Shown in pieces: positions 30,063 to 39,112 of a stretch of DNA of 42,795 nt (position 1 is the stretch's first letter; every line of letters begins with the position of its first letter). The notes under the pieces were generated by a model. That model was not told the origin of the DNA and made no database searches. It was given only the letters and a program-made list of their open reading frames with translations. The position numbers and the translations under genes are program-made. Source of the stretch: Afipia sp. GTDB taxonomy: Bacteria; Pseudomonadota; Alphaproteobacteria; Rhizobiales; Xanthobacteraceae. The stretch is from contig JAFVHU010000118.1 in assembly GCA_017474385.1 (NCBI GenBank), positions 1 to 42,795 on the forward strand, written 5' to 3'.

Positions 30063-30752
30063 ATGATCGTTCTCGCCATCGATACCGCGCTGGACTACTG
30101 CGCTGCTGCCGTGCTCGATGCCGCCACGAAAGCGGTCATTGCACAGGAAACGCTGGAGATGAAGCGCGGCCATGCCGAGGCGCTGATGCCGCTGATCGCC
30201 CGTGTCATGACCGCGTCGGGCCTGAGCTATCTCGAACTCGACCGCATCGCAGTCACCACCGGCCCCGGCAGCTTTACGGGGTTGCGCGTCGGCATCTCGG
30301 CGGCGCGCGGCATCGGCCTTGCCGCCGACAAGCCGGTGATCGGCCTCACCACTCTGTCGGCCTATGTCGCGCCTTTGGTCGCGGAGAAGCAGGAGCACCC
30401 GATCATCGCCGCGATCGATGCCCGCCATGATCATGTCTACTTTCAGGTCGTCGCCGGCAACGGGTCGGCGCTGATGCGGCCGGCCGTGATGCCGATCGAG
30501 GACACGTTCGCGGCCTCGCGCTTTGGCGCGTTGCGCATGGTCGGCAACGCGGCACAACTGCTGGCGGACCGCTGGCCGCGGAATGCCCCGGCGCCTGTGC
30601 TGGTCGATCCGAGACCGGGCCCCGACATTACCTGGGTCGCATGGATCGGAGCTGGGACTGACCCCAGCGTGGCGCCGGCGAAGCCGTTTTATTTGCGCGC
30701 GCCCGACGCCAAGCCAAAGGCTGGTTACGCGCTGCCGAACGGGCGGACATAG
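30063..30752 (+). CDS. tsaB: tRNA threonylcarbamoyladenosine biosynthesis protein TsaB
   Basis: ASKHA-fold partner of TsaD, needed with TsaC and TsaE for the t6A37 modification of ANN-decoding tRNAs. The 229-residue length fits. The N-terminus IVLAIDTALDYCAAAVLD is the first nucleotide-fold strand. The TsaB signature TTGPGSFTGLRVGISAARG near residue 68 is clear. The last third is family-typical and low in conservation. The start ATG at 30063 follows the preceding terminator, so transcription probably begins in the 108-base gap. rimI begins two bases after its stop, showing translational coupling. Confidence 0.94.
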   Translation: MIVLAIDTALDYCAAAVLDAATKAVIAQETLEMKRGHAEALMPLIARVMTASGLSYLELDRIAVTTGPGSFTGLRVGISAARGIGLAADKPVIGLTTLSAYVAPLVAEKQEHPIIAAIDARHDHVYFQVVAGNGSALMRPAVMPIEDTFAASRFGALRMVGNAAQLLADRWPRNAPAPVLVDPRPGPDITWVAWIGAGTDPSVAPAKPFYLRAPDAKPKAGYALPNGRT

Positions 30753-30754
30753 CT

Positions 30755-31261
30755 ATGCCGCGCGTTCCAGCATTTCTGTCCAGCATATTTCCGAAACTGT
30801 TCGGACGTGCCGATGCCACAGTCGAACCTGCAAACCTTCGCGATGCGCCGCGTCTCTCGCAACTGCATCGCGCCTCGTTTCATCGCGGCTGGGGCACGGA
30901 GGAATTCGAACAGATCCTGATCGAACGCAATGCCCTCGCTCACCGGCTGCGGCTCGGCGGATCAACCATCGGATTTATCGTGTCGCGGACCGCCGCCGAC
31001 GAAGCAGAGATTCTCTCTGTTGCGGTTGCACAAAAGCACCGCGGACGCGGCTTCTCACGCGACCTGCTGCGTACCCATCTTGGACATCTCGCGGGGCATG
31101 GCCTGAAAACCGTGTTTCTCGAAGTCGAGGAAAACAACCGTCCTGCCCGTGCCTTGTATGAACGCGCCGGTTTCCGCGTCGTCGGGCGGCGCGAACGGTA
31201 CTACAAGGATGCCAGCGGCGAACAATTGAATGCCGTGGTGATGCAACGAGACTTGTCGTAA
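30755..31261 (+). CDS. rimI: Ribosomal-protein-alanine N-acetyltransferase RimI
   Basis: GNAT acetyltransferase expected to modify the N-terminal alanine of protein S18. The 168-residue product carries the acetyl-CoA-binding pattern (VAVAQKHRGRGFSRDLLRTHL) and the family ending EVEENNRPARALYERAGF. It has about 25 extra N-terminal residues with hydrophobic character (FLSSIFPKLFG) before the GNAT fold. The tsaB-rimI order is common in alphaproteobacteria. Other GNAT substrates cannot be excluded from sequence alone. Confidence 0.88.
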   Translation: MPRVPAFLSSIFPKLFGRADATVEPANLRDAPRLSQLHRASFHRGWGTEEFEQILIERNALAHRLRLGGSTIGFIVSRTAADEAEILSVAVAQKHRGRGFSRDLLRTHLGHLAGHGLKTVFLEVEENNRPARALYERAGFRVVGRRERYYKDASGEQLNAVVMQRDLS

Positions 31262-31303
31262 GCTGTCCCCAGTGGCAAAACACTCCGGCATTCGAGATTT
31301 ATC

Positions 31304-31768
31304 ATGACCGCCTTGAAATCCATGCCCACAGGCAAGCATACGGATATCGAAAAGCGCTGCGCCGCAGCCGGCATGCGCATGACCGAACAGCGCCGCGTCA
31401 TTGCGCGCGTGCTCGCTGAGGCCATGGACCATCCCGACGTCGAGGAACTTTACCGGCGCTGCGTTGCGGTCGACGACAAGATTTCGATTTCGACGGTCTA
31501 TCGCACCGTCAAGCTGTTCGAAGACGCCGGCATCATTGAGCGTCACGATTTCCGCGAGGGCCGCGCCCGCTACGAGCAGGTGCCGGAGAGTCATCACGAC
31601 CATCTCATCAACCTGCGCGATGGCAAGGTGATCGAATTCACCTCCGAGGAAATCGAAAAGCTCCAGACCGAAATCGCGCGCAAGCTCGGCTACAAACTGG
31701 TCGACCACCGGCTGGAGCTTTATTGCGTGCCATTGGACGAAAAGACTCGGGACGACGACAAGACTTGA
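31304..31768 (+). CDS. Fur-family metalloregulator
   Basis: A 154-residue DNA-binding metal sensor of the Fur/Mur type. The winged-helix domain includes RMTEQRRVIARVLAEA and the recognition helix ISISTVYRTVKLFEDAGI. The dimerisation/metal domain has HHDHLI followed by DGKVIEF. The usual CXXC of E. coli Fur after HHDHLI is absent, as in many rhizobial Fur/Mur proteins that sense manganese or iron. Mur-like (manganese) or Fur-like function cannot be separated here. Its 3' end overlaps the start of the HAD hydrolase gene. Confidence 0.88.
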   Translation: MTALKSMPTGKHTDIEKRCAAAGMRMTEQRRVIARVLAEAMDHPDVEELYRRCVAVDDKISISTVYRTVKLFEDAGIIERHDFREGRARYEQVPESHHDHLINLRDGKVIEFTSEEIEKLQTEIARKLGYKLVDHRLELYCVPLDEKTRDDDKT

Positions 31769-32463
31769 GCACTCCGTCCCCTTACGACCTTGTCATTTTC
31801 GATTGTGACGGCGTGCTCGTCGACAGCGAAGCGCTGGCCTGTGTCGTCCATGCCGATGTGCTGACGCAGTTCGGCTACACGATCTCCGCCGAGCAGGTGC
31901 ATGATCGTTTCCTCGGGCGTTCGGCGCGTGAGGCACGGCTTGAAGTCGAAAGCGAACTTGGCCGCGTTTTCCCTGACTCCTATACCGCGCAATTGCGGGC
32001 CACGATCGACCAGGTGTTCGGCGAACAGTTGCAACCCGTTCCACACATTTTTGAGACGCTGGACCGATTGTCCCAGCGCATCTGCGTGGCGTCCTCCGGC
32101 ACACCGACGCGAATTCGAAGCAGCCTCGGCACCACCGGGCTGCTCGACCGCTTCGACCCGCATCTGTTCTCTGCGATGCAGGTCGAACGCGGCAAGCCTG
32201 CACCGGACCTGTTTCTGTTTGCCGCTGCACAGATGGATACGGCGCCGGCGCGATGTGTCGTGATCGAGGACAGCGTGCCCGGCGTCACTGCCGCCCACGC
32301 CGCGGGCATGACCGTGATCGGATTTACCGGCGGCAGCCACTGCCGGCCCGGCGACGCGGACCGGCTGCGAGCGGCCGGCGCCAACATTGTCATTGGCGAC
32401 ATGCGCGCACTGCCCGATCTGATCGTCCAAAGCCTCGATCGCGCTGAAATAAGCGCCATTTAG
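31765..32463 (+). CDS. HAD-superfamily hydrolase (phosphoglycolate phosphatase-like)
   Basis: A 232-residue phosphatase or phosphomutase-type enzyme. Motif I is FDCDGVLVDSE, with both nucleophile and acid/base Asp. Motif II is VASSGTPTRI, motif III the Lys of ERGKPAPDLF, and motif IV is VIEDSVPGVTAAHAAGM. The helical cap after motif I fits the beta-phosphoglucomutase/Gph subgroup. Substrate is unknown. The likely start is the TTG at 31765, whose last two bases belong to the TGA of fur; an in-frame upstream start at 31723 would lie well inside fur. This indicates translational coupling with fur. Confidence 0.88.
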   Translation: MSTPSPYDLVIFDCDGVLVDSEALACVVHADVLTQFGYTISAEQVHDRFLGRSAREARLEVESELGRVFPDSYTAQLRATIDQVFGEQLQPVPHIFETLDRLSQRICVASSGTPTRIRSSLGTTGLLDRFDPHLFSAMQVERGKPAPDLFLFAAAQMDTAPARCVVIEDSVPGVTAAHAAGMTVIGFTGGSHCRPGDADRLRAAGANIVIGDMRALPDLIVQSLDRAEISAI

Positions 32464-32624
32464 GGGCCGACTAAGTACCGCTTCTGAAAAAACCGCGCCA
32501 GAACAAACAGATAAGCTCCGCTCAGAGCGCTCCGAATACCGCCCAGTCGCTGGATTTCGCCGCCCTTTATCTATATTTGAAGCGCGAGAGAGCGGCCCGG
32601 AGCGCCGCCATATCCAAGGTTTCG

Positions 32625-34016
32625 ATGACCGCGCCGCGCAAGCTGCACATCAAGTCATACGGCTGTCAGATGAATGTCTACGATGCACAGCGCATGGTGG
32701 ACACGCTCGCGCCTGAAGGATTCGTCGAGACGGCAAACGCCGACGACGCCGATCTTGTGATCCTCAACACCTGTCACATCCGCGAGAAGGCGTCCGAGAA
32801 AGTCTATTCGGAGCTCGGACGCCTGCGCACTGCCAAGGACGAAGCAGCGCGCAACGGGCGCGAGATGCGGATCGCGGTGGCGGGCTGCGTCGCGCAGGCC
32901 GAAGGCAGCGAGATCATCCGCCGCGCGCCCGTCGTCGATGTCGTGGTCGGCCCGCAGAGCTATCATCATCTGCCGCAACTGCTGGCTAAGGCCAAGACCG
33001 GCGGCCGCGCCATCGAGACGGAGTTCCCGGTCGAGGACAAGTTCGCCTCGTTGCCCGATCCGAAACCGGCGATGATCCGCGCACGCGGCATCTCGTCCTT
33101 TGTCACGGTGCAGGAAGGCTGCGACAAGTTCTGCACCTTCTGTGTGGTGCCTTATACGCGCGGCATGGAAGTGTCGCGTCCGGTGGCGCGCATCGTCGAC
33201 GATGTGCAGCGCCTCGCCGATAACGGCGTGCGCGAGATCACGCTGATCGGCCAGAACGTCAACGCGTTTCACGGCGAAGGCAGCGACGGCAAGCCATGGT
33301 CGCTCGGCCAGCTTCTGCATCGTCTTGCGGACATTTCGGGCATCGTTCGCCTGCGCTATTCGACCAGCCATCCCCGCGACGTCGATGATGCGCTGATCGA
33401 AGCCCATCGGGACATTCCCGCCGTGATGCCGTTCGTGCATCTGCCGGTGCAATCAGGCTCCGACCGCATTCTGGAGGCGATGAACCGCAAACACACCGCC
33501 GCCGACTATGCCCGCACCGTGGAGCGGTTCCGCAAGGTGCGCGAAGACATTGCATTTTCATCGGATTTTATTGTCGGTTTTCCCGGTGAAACCGAGGAAG
33601 ATTTTTCGGCAACACTCGCGCTGGTCCGTCAAATCAGTTACGCTGGCGCCTATTCGTTCAAGTATTCGCCCCGGCCCGGAACACCGGCCGCGGACATGCA
33701 GGAGACGGTCACGACCACGGTGATGGACGAGCGATTGGCGCGGCTCCAGGAGTTGATCGACAGCCAGCAGGCTGTCTTCAACGCGGCAGTGATCGGCAAG
33801 ACGGTCGATGTGCTGTTTGAGCGTGCCGCGCGCAATCCAGGTCAGATCGTCGGCCGCACCGCTTATCTGCAACCTGCTCATGTCATGGCGTCGCCTGACA
33901 TTATCGGCCAGGTGCTGCCCGTCGCCATCGACAGCCTCGAGCGTTACAGCCTGATCGGCGCACTCGCTTCTCCCATCTCGTCAACTTCCCAGCCCGCCAT
34001 GACCACCGGAGCCTGA
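32625..34016 (+). CDS. miaB: tRNA-2-methylthio-N6-dimethylallyladenosine synthase MiaB
   Basis: Radical-SAM methylthiotransferase that converts i6A37 to ms2i6A37 in tRNA. The 463-residue product shows the N-terminal UPF0004 domain with three cluster cysteines ([23 protein letters not shown]). The radical-SAM motif at residues 166-173 is CDKFCTFC. The C-terminal TRAM domain starts near residue 380 ([19 protein letters not shown]). The start at 32625 has AAGG upstream; an in-frame TTG at 32577 is an alternative. It carries two 4Fe-4S clusters, which ties it to the nearby Nfu protein by function. Confidence 0.95.
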   Translation: MTAPRKLHIKSYGCQMNVYDAQRMVDTLAPEGFVETANADDADLVILNTCHIREKASEKVYSELGRLRTAKDEAARNGREMRIAVAGCVAQAEGSEIIRRAPVVDVVVGPQSYHHLPQLLAKAKTGGRAIETEFPVEDKFASLPDPKPAMIRARGISSFVTVQEGCDKFCTFCVVPYTRGMEVSRPVARIVDDVQRLADNGVREITLIGQNVNAFHGEGSDGKPWSLGQLLHRLADISGIVRLRYSTSHPRDVDDALIEAHRDIPAVMPFVHLPVQSGSDRILEAMNRKHTAADYARTVERFRKVREDIAFSSDFIVGFPGETEEDFSATLALVRQISYAGAYSFKYSPRPGTPAADMQETVTTTVMDERLARLQELIDSQQAVFNAAVIGKTVDVLFERAARNPGQIVGRTAYLQPAHVMASPDIIGQVLPVAIDSLERYSLIGALASPISSTSQPAMTTGA

Positions 34017-34020
34017 ACCC

Positions 34021-35076
34021 TTGCCAAAAAGCGCATCGGATTCGCCTACACTCGCCCCTGGCCGCAAAAACGACCGAGACGTTCAAACACCTCACGAAGC
34101 CCAGATCGTCGTCGCCTTCGACGACAACGGCGCCGCCTCCGCACTGGTCGGTCCCTACGGACAAAATCTTGCTCTGATCGAGCGCCGTCTCGGCGTTGTC
34201 GCCGATTCCCGCGGCAATCACATCACTGTCGCCGGATCGCGCGACGGTTGTGATGCTGCGCGGCGCGTCTTGGAGATGCTCTACGAGCAGGCCGTGCGCA
34301 GCCAGGACATCGCTCAGGGCGATGTCGAAGGCGCGATCCGCGCCGTGATTGCGCAAGGCTCGCTGTTCGAATTCGATCCGAAGACCGCCAAATCGCAGTT
34401 CGAGGAGATCAATCTGCGCAAACGCCCGGTGCGGGCGCGCACCGCCGCGCAGGACTCCTACATCCGCGCACTGAAGCGGCACGAACTGGTGTTCGGCATT
34501 GGCCCCGCCGGCACCGGCAAGACATGGCTCGCGGTGGCGCAGGCCTGTCAGTTGTTCGAACGCAAGGAAGTCGACCGCATCATTCTGTCGCGCCCTGCCG
34601 TCGAGGCCGGCGAACGGCTCGGATTCCTGCCCGGTGACATGCGCGAGAAGGTCGACCCTTATTTGAGGCCGATCTACGACGCGCTGTACGACCTGATGGA
34701 TTCGCGCATCGTCGAGCGCGGCTTGCAAAGCGGCGAGATCGAAATCGCGCCGCTGGCCTTCATGCGCGGCCGCACCCTGACCAATGCAGCCATCATTCTC
34801 GACGAAGCCCAGAACACCACATCGATGCAGATGAAGATGTTCCTGACGCGGTTGGGCGAGAACAGCCGCATGATCATCACCGGCGATCCGAGCCAGGTCG
34901 ACCTGCCCAACGGCCAGCCGTCGGGGCTGGCGGAAGCTGCCAAGCTGCTCGACGGAGTCGAGGGTATCGCGCAGGTGAAGTTTACCGCGCAGGACGTGAT
35001 CCGCCACGAACTGGTGGCGCGGATCGTCGCTGCGTACGAAGGCGTGCCGAAGCAGCCTGGCGCCGGCAAGCCGTGA
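34021..35076 (+). CDS. PhoH-like ATPase (YbeZ)
   Basis: P-loop ATPase of the PhoH family, usually found next to YbeY and thought to act in RNA metabolism. The 351-residue product has a KH-like N-terminal half, then Walker A GIGPAGTGKTWLAVAQ near residue 160. Other family motifs are RPAVEAGERLGFLPGD and Walker B AAIILDEAQNTTSMQMKM, followed by ITGDPSQVDLP. The start is TTG at 34021, four bases after the miaB stop, with GGAG inside the miaB end. This is consistent with coupled translation in a miaB-phoH-ybeY-corC-lnt operon. Confidence 0.93.
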   Translation: MPKSASDSPTLAPGRKNDRDVQTPHEAQIVVAFDDNGAASALVGPYGQNLALIERRLGVVADSRGNHITVAGSRDGCDAARRVLEMLYEQAVRSQDIAQGDVEGAIRAVIAQGSLFEFDPKTAKSQFEEINLRKRPVRARTAAQDSYIRALKRHELVFGIGPAGTGKTWLAVAQACQLFERKEVDRIILSRPAVEAGERLGFLPGDMREKVDPYLRPIYDALYDLMDSRIVERGLQSGEIEIAPLAFMRGRTLTNAAIILDEAQNTTSMQMKMFLTRLGENSRMIITGDPSQVDLPNGQPSGLAEAAKLLDGVEGIAQVKFTAQDVIRHELVARIVAAYEGVPKQPGAGKP

Positions 35077-35120
35077 TACATCGATGAAACCGAGCGCTAG
35101 TTGCAACCAAGATTTTTGAC

Positions 35121-35618
35121 ATGACGTCCGCCGACATTCCCGCGACCGAAGTGCTTGTCACCGCCGACTGCTGGAACAGCGAAAGCAGCGCGGAGACGAC
35201 GATCCATCGCGCCATCGAAGCGGCGGCTTCCATGGTCGAGGCCGACACCGCCGACGCCGAGCTTGCGATCATGCTGACCGACGATGCCGGTATCCGCACG
35301 CTCAACAAGAACTGGCGCGGAATCGACAAGCCGACCAACGTGCTGTCATTTCCCGCGCTGCAATCGGAGCGCGACGACGCACCGCGCATGCTCGGCGACA
35401 TCGCGATTGCCTACGAGACCACGCGCAGCGAAGCCGACGCCGAGCACAAGCCGTTCGACCACCATCTCAGCCATCTGGCGGTGCACGGCTTCCTGCATCT
35501 GGTGGGCTACGATCACGAAAACGATAACGACGCCGAGATTATGGAAGGTCTCGAGCGTGATATTCTTGCGCAGCTCGGGATCCCCGATCCTTACGCGCAT
35601 GACGATCAGGTGAACTAG
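35121..35618 (+). CDS. ybeY: Endoribonuclease YbeY
   Basis: Metal-dependent RNase involved in 16S rRNA 3'-end maturation and ribosome quality control. The 165-residue product has the zinc motif HLAVHGFLHLVGYDH, the H-x3-H-x5-H signature. It is preceded by the family pattern NWRGIDKPTNVLSFP and by GDIAIAYET. The length is normal. It ends with TAG directly abutting the GTG of corC, indicating tight coupling. The gap to phoH is 44 bases. Confidence 0.95.
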   Translation: MTSADIPATEVLVTADCWNSESSAETTIHRAIEAAASMVEADTADAELAIMLTDDAGIRTLNKNWRGIDKPTNVLSFPALQSERDDAPRMLGDIAIAYETTRSEADAEHKPFDHHLSHLAVHGFLHLVGYDHENDNDAEIMEGLERDILAQLGIPDPYAHDDQVN

Positions 35619-36749
35619 GTGTCCAACTCCCTCGCCGACAAATCCGACAGCGATCGCTCCGATACGCGATCAAGCAATCTGCCGGTGCCCGTTCAGCAGG
35701 GCGAGGTGCTGCGCCCGTCGTCTGAACTCTGGCTCATGCGTGCGCTGCGCACGCTGTTCGGATGGAAAGCGGGATCGGCCCGCGCCGATCTTCAGGTGGT
35801 GCTTGACGCCACCGCGCCAGATGAAACCAGCTTCACCACGATCGAGCGCACCATGCTGCGCAATATCCTGGGCCTGCACGAGCGGCGCATCGCCGACGTC
35901 ATGGTGCCGCGCGGCGACATCGTCGCGGTCAAGCGGGATATTTCGCTGGGCGAATTGATGAGCCTGTTCGAAAGCGCGGCTCATTCGCGTCTCGTGGTCT
36001 ACAACGACACCCTCGACGATCCCGAAGGCTTCGTCCATATCCGCGACCTGCTCGCCTTCATGACGTCGAAGGCAAAGGTCGCAGACGAGGTCAACGCCAA
36101 GCGCAAGAAGCCGTTTCCGGCGGGTCTCGATCTGCGCTCGGTCGATCTGCGCATGAAGTTGTCCGACGCCAACATCATGCGCAAGCTGATCTATGTTCCG
36201 CCGTCGATGCCGGCCATCGACCTGCTGGCGCAGATGCAGGCGACGCGCATTCACCTGGCGCTGGTGGTCGACGAGTACGGCGGCACCGACGGTCTGGTGT
36301 CGATCGAGGACATCGTCGAACAGGTGGTCGGCGAAATTGACGACGAACATGACGGCGACGAAGCGCCGTCCGTGGTCCGTCAATCCGACGGGTCCTTCAT
36401 CGCCGATGCCCGCGCCAGCCTCGAAGACGTGCAATCGGTGGTCGGAGAAGAATTCGACACCGGCGAAGCGGGCGAGGATGTCGATACCCTTGGCGGCTAT
36501 CTCGTCACGCAAGTCGGCCGCCTGCCGGTGCGCGGTGAAATCATTTCCGGACCAGGCGAGTTCGAGATCGAAGTGCTCGACGCCGATCCCCGGCGCGTCA
36601 AGCGCGTGCGCATCGGAACGCAGAAGGATCGCTCCAACCTGCGCCATCGCGAGTTGCGCCGCAGGGAAGCTGCGAATGACGCCGCGCAGGCCCAGGCCAA
36701 CGACAACACCAATCCGGCTTCATCCAGCGACGGCGCCGGCAATCGATGA
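35619..36749 (+). CDS. CorC/HlyC-type CBS-domain protein
   Basis: A 376-residue soluble protein with two CBS domains: the first around residues 90-140 (RIADVMVPRGDIVAV), the second around 190-240 (LALVVDEYGGTDGLVSIEDIVEQVVGEI in several pieces). A C-terminal transporter-associated (CorC_HlyC) domain follows (SLEDVQSVV, DTLGGYLVTQVGRLP, FEIEVLDADPRRVKRV). The membrane DUF21 domain of HlyC-type transporters is absent, so it is the short CorC form, implicated in magnesium/cobalt efflux. The start GTG follows the ybeY stop with no gap. The last four bases overlap the lnt start (ATGA). Confidence 0.9.
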   Translation: MSNSLADKSDSDRSDTRSSNLPVPVQQGEVLRPSSELWLMRALRTLFGWKAGSARADLQVVLDATAPDETSFTTIERTMLRNILGLHERRIADVMVPRGDIVAVKRDISLGELMSLFESAAHSRLVVYNDTLDDPEGFVHIRDLLAFMTSKAKVADEVNAKRKKPFPAGLDLRSVDLRMKLSDANIMRKLIYVPPSMPAIDLLAQMQATRIHLALVVDEYGGTDGLVSIEDIVEQVVGEIDDEHDGDEAPSVVRQSDGSFIADARASLEDVQSVVGEEFDTGEAGEDVDTLGGYLVTQVGRLPVRGEIISGPGEFEIEVLDADPRRVKRVRIGTQKDRSNLRHRELRRREAANDAAQAQANDNTNPASSSDGAGNR

Positions 36750-38347
36750 AGTCCTTCCGCGCGCTCATCTCCGGCATCATCCTGTCATGGGGATGGAAGC
36801 GCGCGATGATCGCGCTCGTTGCCGGCGCTCTGTCAGCGCTGGCGATGGCGCCATTCAACGCGTGGCCGATTTTGTTCCTGACAATTCCGGTCGCGGTCTG
36901 GCTGATCGATGGCGCGGGCGCCGGACGCCTCGGCGGCATTCCCGCAGCGGCGATGAGCGGCTGGTGGTTTGGCTTCGGCTATTTCGTGGCGGGGCTCTAT
37001 TGGGTGGGCTACGCCTTCCTCGTCGACGCCCAGACCTTCGCGTGGCTGCTTCCTTTCGCGGTGATGGGTTTGCCGGCAGGACTGGCGCTGTTCATGGCCT
37101 TCGGCTTCGCGCTCGCGCGGCTGATCTGGACACCGGACTCGTTTCGCATTCTCAGCCTTGCCTGCGCGCTCACCGTCAGCGAATGGCTGCGCGGACATAT
37201 CCTGACCGGTTTTCCCTGGAATGCATTCGGCTATGCCCTGACCGAGCCGCTGGCATTCGCGCAAAGCGCTTCGCTGGTCGGGCTGTGGGGTCTGACGTTT
37301 ATCGCGGTCGCCGTGTTCGCATCTCCCGCGGTGCTGATCGACGACCGGCACGTCACGCGCCGTCCGTGGATCCCGCTCGTGGTTTCGCTTCTCGTGCTTG
37401 CCGCGATGGGCGGTTACGGCGCTATCAGGCTCGCAAACCAGCCGACGCAGTTCGTCGACAAGGTGAAACTGCGGCTGATGCAGCCGAACCTGCAACAGGA
37501 TGTGAAGTTCAACTACGCTGCGAAGCAGATGGTGATGGACAAATATCTGTCGCTGTCGGATCGCGCGACCGGCCCGCAATCGAGCGGCGTGCGTGACTCT
37601 ACCATCCTGATCTGGCCGGAATCCGCATTTCCGTTTTTCCTGACGCGCGAAGCCGATGCCATGGCGCAGATCGCGAACCTGCTGCCGCCAGGAACGGTAC
37701 TGGTCACGGGCGCGATCCGCCCGCCCGATCAACCCGCCGGAACGCAGGTGACGCGCGCCTACAATTCGATTTACGTCATCGATCACGATGGAACCTTCCT
37801 GTCGATGTACGACAAGCTGCATCTGGTTCCATTCGGCGAATACCTGCCGTTTCAGTCCGCGATGGAAAAACTCGGCTTCGTGCAGATCACCAAGGTGCGC
37901 GGCGGATTCATTCCGGGCGACCGGCGGCGGACCATGACGGTGCCGAATGCGCCGCGCATGCTGCCCTTGATCTGCTACGAGGCGATCTTCCCGGGTGACA
38001 TTGTTCCGGGCAACGATCGTCCCGGCTGGATCGTCAACCTGACCAACGACGGATGGTTCGGTATCTCGACCGGCCCCTACCAGCACCTGCAACAGGCCCG
38101 GTTGCGAGCTGTTGAAGAGGGCCTCCCCATCGTCCGCTCCGCGAACACAGGCATCTCCGCCGTGATCGATCCGTTCGGCCGGATCATAGCGCGATTGGGA
38201 CTTGGCGCCGAGGGCGTGCTCGATTCAGCCTTGCCTAAACCAACGTCCCCGACGCTGTTCTCGCGCGTTCGGGATATGCCGGTGGCACTGGCGGTAGCAT
38301 TGTCGACCGTTATCGTTGTTCGCCGCCGCGCGAAACAAAAGCTCTGA
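36746..38347 (+). CDS. lnt: Apolipoprotein N-acyltransferase Lnt
   Basis: Inner-membrane enzyme that adds the third acyl chain to the N-terminal Cys of lipoproteins. The 533-residue product has about six N-terminal hydrophobic segments (ALAMAPFNAWPILFLTIPVAV and others), then a periplasmic nitrilase domain. The catalytic triad is visible: Glu292 in WPESAFP, Lys357 in YDKLHLVPFGEYLP and Cys410 in LICYEAIFPG. A last hydrophobic stretch lies near the C-terminus. The polysaccharide export lipoprotein in this window would be a substrate. The start overlaps corC by 4 bases. Confidence 0.95.
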   Translation: MKSFRALISGIILSWGWKRAMIALVAGALSALAMAPFNAWPILFLTIPVAVWLIDGAGAGRLGGIPAAAMSGWWFGFGYFVAGLYWVGYAFLVDAQTFAWLLPFAVMGLPAGLALFMAFGFALARLIWTPDSFRILSLACALTVSEWLRGHILTGFPWNAFGYALTEPLAFAQSASLVGLWGLTFIAVAVFASPAVLIDDRHVTRRPWIPLVVSLLVLAAMGGYGAIRLANQPTQFVDKVKLRLMQPNLQQDVKFNYAAKQMVMDKYLSLSDRATGPQSSGVRDSTILIWPESAFPFFLTREADAMAQIANLLPPGTVLVTGAIRPPDQPAGTQVTRAYNSIYVIDHDGTFLSMYDKLHLVPFGEYLPFQSAMEKLGFVQITKVRGGFIPGDRRRTMTVPNAPRMLPLICYEAIFPGDIVPGNDRPGWIVNLTNDGWFGISTGPYQHLQQARLRAVEEGLPIVRSANTGISAVIDPFGRIIARLGLGAEGVLDSALPKPTSPTLFSRVRDMPVALAVALSTVIVVRRRAKQKL

Positions 38348-38359
38348 CATCACCGTATC

Positions 38360-38417
38360 TGTCCTGATGGACAGTATTTCTGGACATGTGTCCAGACTGT
38401 CGGTCGCTGTTCGACAG
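38360..38417. promoter_or_regulatory. Three inverted repeats spaced about 20 bp apart, operator-like
   Basis: Three inverted repeats follow one another: TGTCC-TGAT-GGACA (38360-38373), CTGGACA-TG-TGTCCAG (38380-38395) and CTGTCG-N9-CGACAG (38397-38417). Their centres at about 38366.5, 38387.5 and 38407 are 21 and 19.5 bases apart, roughly two helical turns. They share GACA/TGTC half-sites and lie between lnt and the XRE regulator, about 165 bases before it. This is a plausible binding region for the XRE protein or another regulator. Confidence 0.5.
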
Positions 38418-38579
38418 GTTCAATTGGCCTCAATGCGGTCACAGGGTTTAACCTAAATTCTTCATCACGGCCGCGACAAGGATTTGACGATGCTGGCGCA
38501 AGAAGCGTATTCCGGTTTAGTCATCGCGGACAGGTTCACCACCGTTTTCCAAACTATGCCGATGACCCGGAGCTTGTAG

Positions 38580-38996
38580 ATGACGACCAAGGCGCCCAAC
38601 CCTGTTGACAAATATGTTGGCAGCCGCGTGCGCATGCGCCGGATCATGCTCGGCATGAGCCAGGAAAAGCTCGGCGAAGCGCTCGGCCTGACATTTCAGC
38701 AGGTGCAGAAATACGAGAAGGGCACCAACCGCATCGGCGCGAGCCGGCTGCAACAGATCTCGGATATTCTTCAGGTGCCGGTCTCGTTTTTGTTCGAAGG
38801 CGGCCCGGCCGGCCCGAATGCGCTGGCAGGATTGAGCGAAGCGCAATCCCCCGCCTACGTTTCGGATTTTCTCGCGACCTCCGAAGGGCTGGCGCTGACG
38901 CGCGCTTTCACACGTATTACGGATGCCAAGCTCCGTCGCAGCATTGTGGAACTCGTCGAGCAGATGGCGGCGCGCGAGCAGTCCGACCCCACATAA
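38580..38996 (+). CDS. XRE-family helix-turn-helix regulator
   Basis: A 138-residue DNA-binding protein. The HTH at residues about 12-66 is of the XRE/cro type (RRIMLGMSQEKLGEALGL, then FQQVQKYEKGTNRIGASRL). The rest includes FLFEGGPAG and a C-terminal helix-rich segment, LRRSIVELVEQMAA. The family is common in Rhizobiales beside lnt and trmB. Its targets are not known from sequence. The ATG at 38580 follows CGGAG. The upstream 232 bases hold the spaced inverted repeats described separately, suggesting autoregulation. Confidence 0.85.
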   Translation: MTTKAPNPVDKYVGSRVRMRRIMLGMSQEKLGEALGLTFQQVQKYEKGTNRIGASRLQQISDILQVPVSFLFEGGPAGPNALAGLSEAQSPAYVSDFLATSEGLALTRAFTRITDAKLRRSIVELVEQMAAREQSDPT

Positions 38997-39112
38997 GCCT
39001 GCGGGCACCGGCGAGAGCGCGGATCGGCAAGGGCCGCCAGCCGCGCCCATGACCGGATGTCAACCAGATCGCGCCCGCGATGAACGATGGATTGCCCAGA
39101 CCGGTGAATGCA

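Noticed and set aside
29322-30557. Minus-strand open frame (411 codons) over nfu and tsaB
   Set aside because: It crosses two conserved genes and a terminator; no protein family fits.
36193-37596. Long open frame (467 codons) overlapping corC and lnt
   Set aside because: Both genes are well supported; this frame is Arg-rich and unlike any family.
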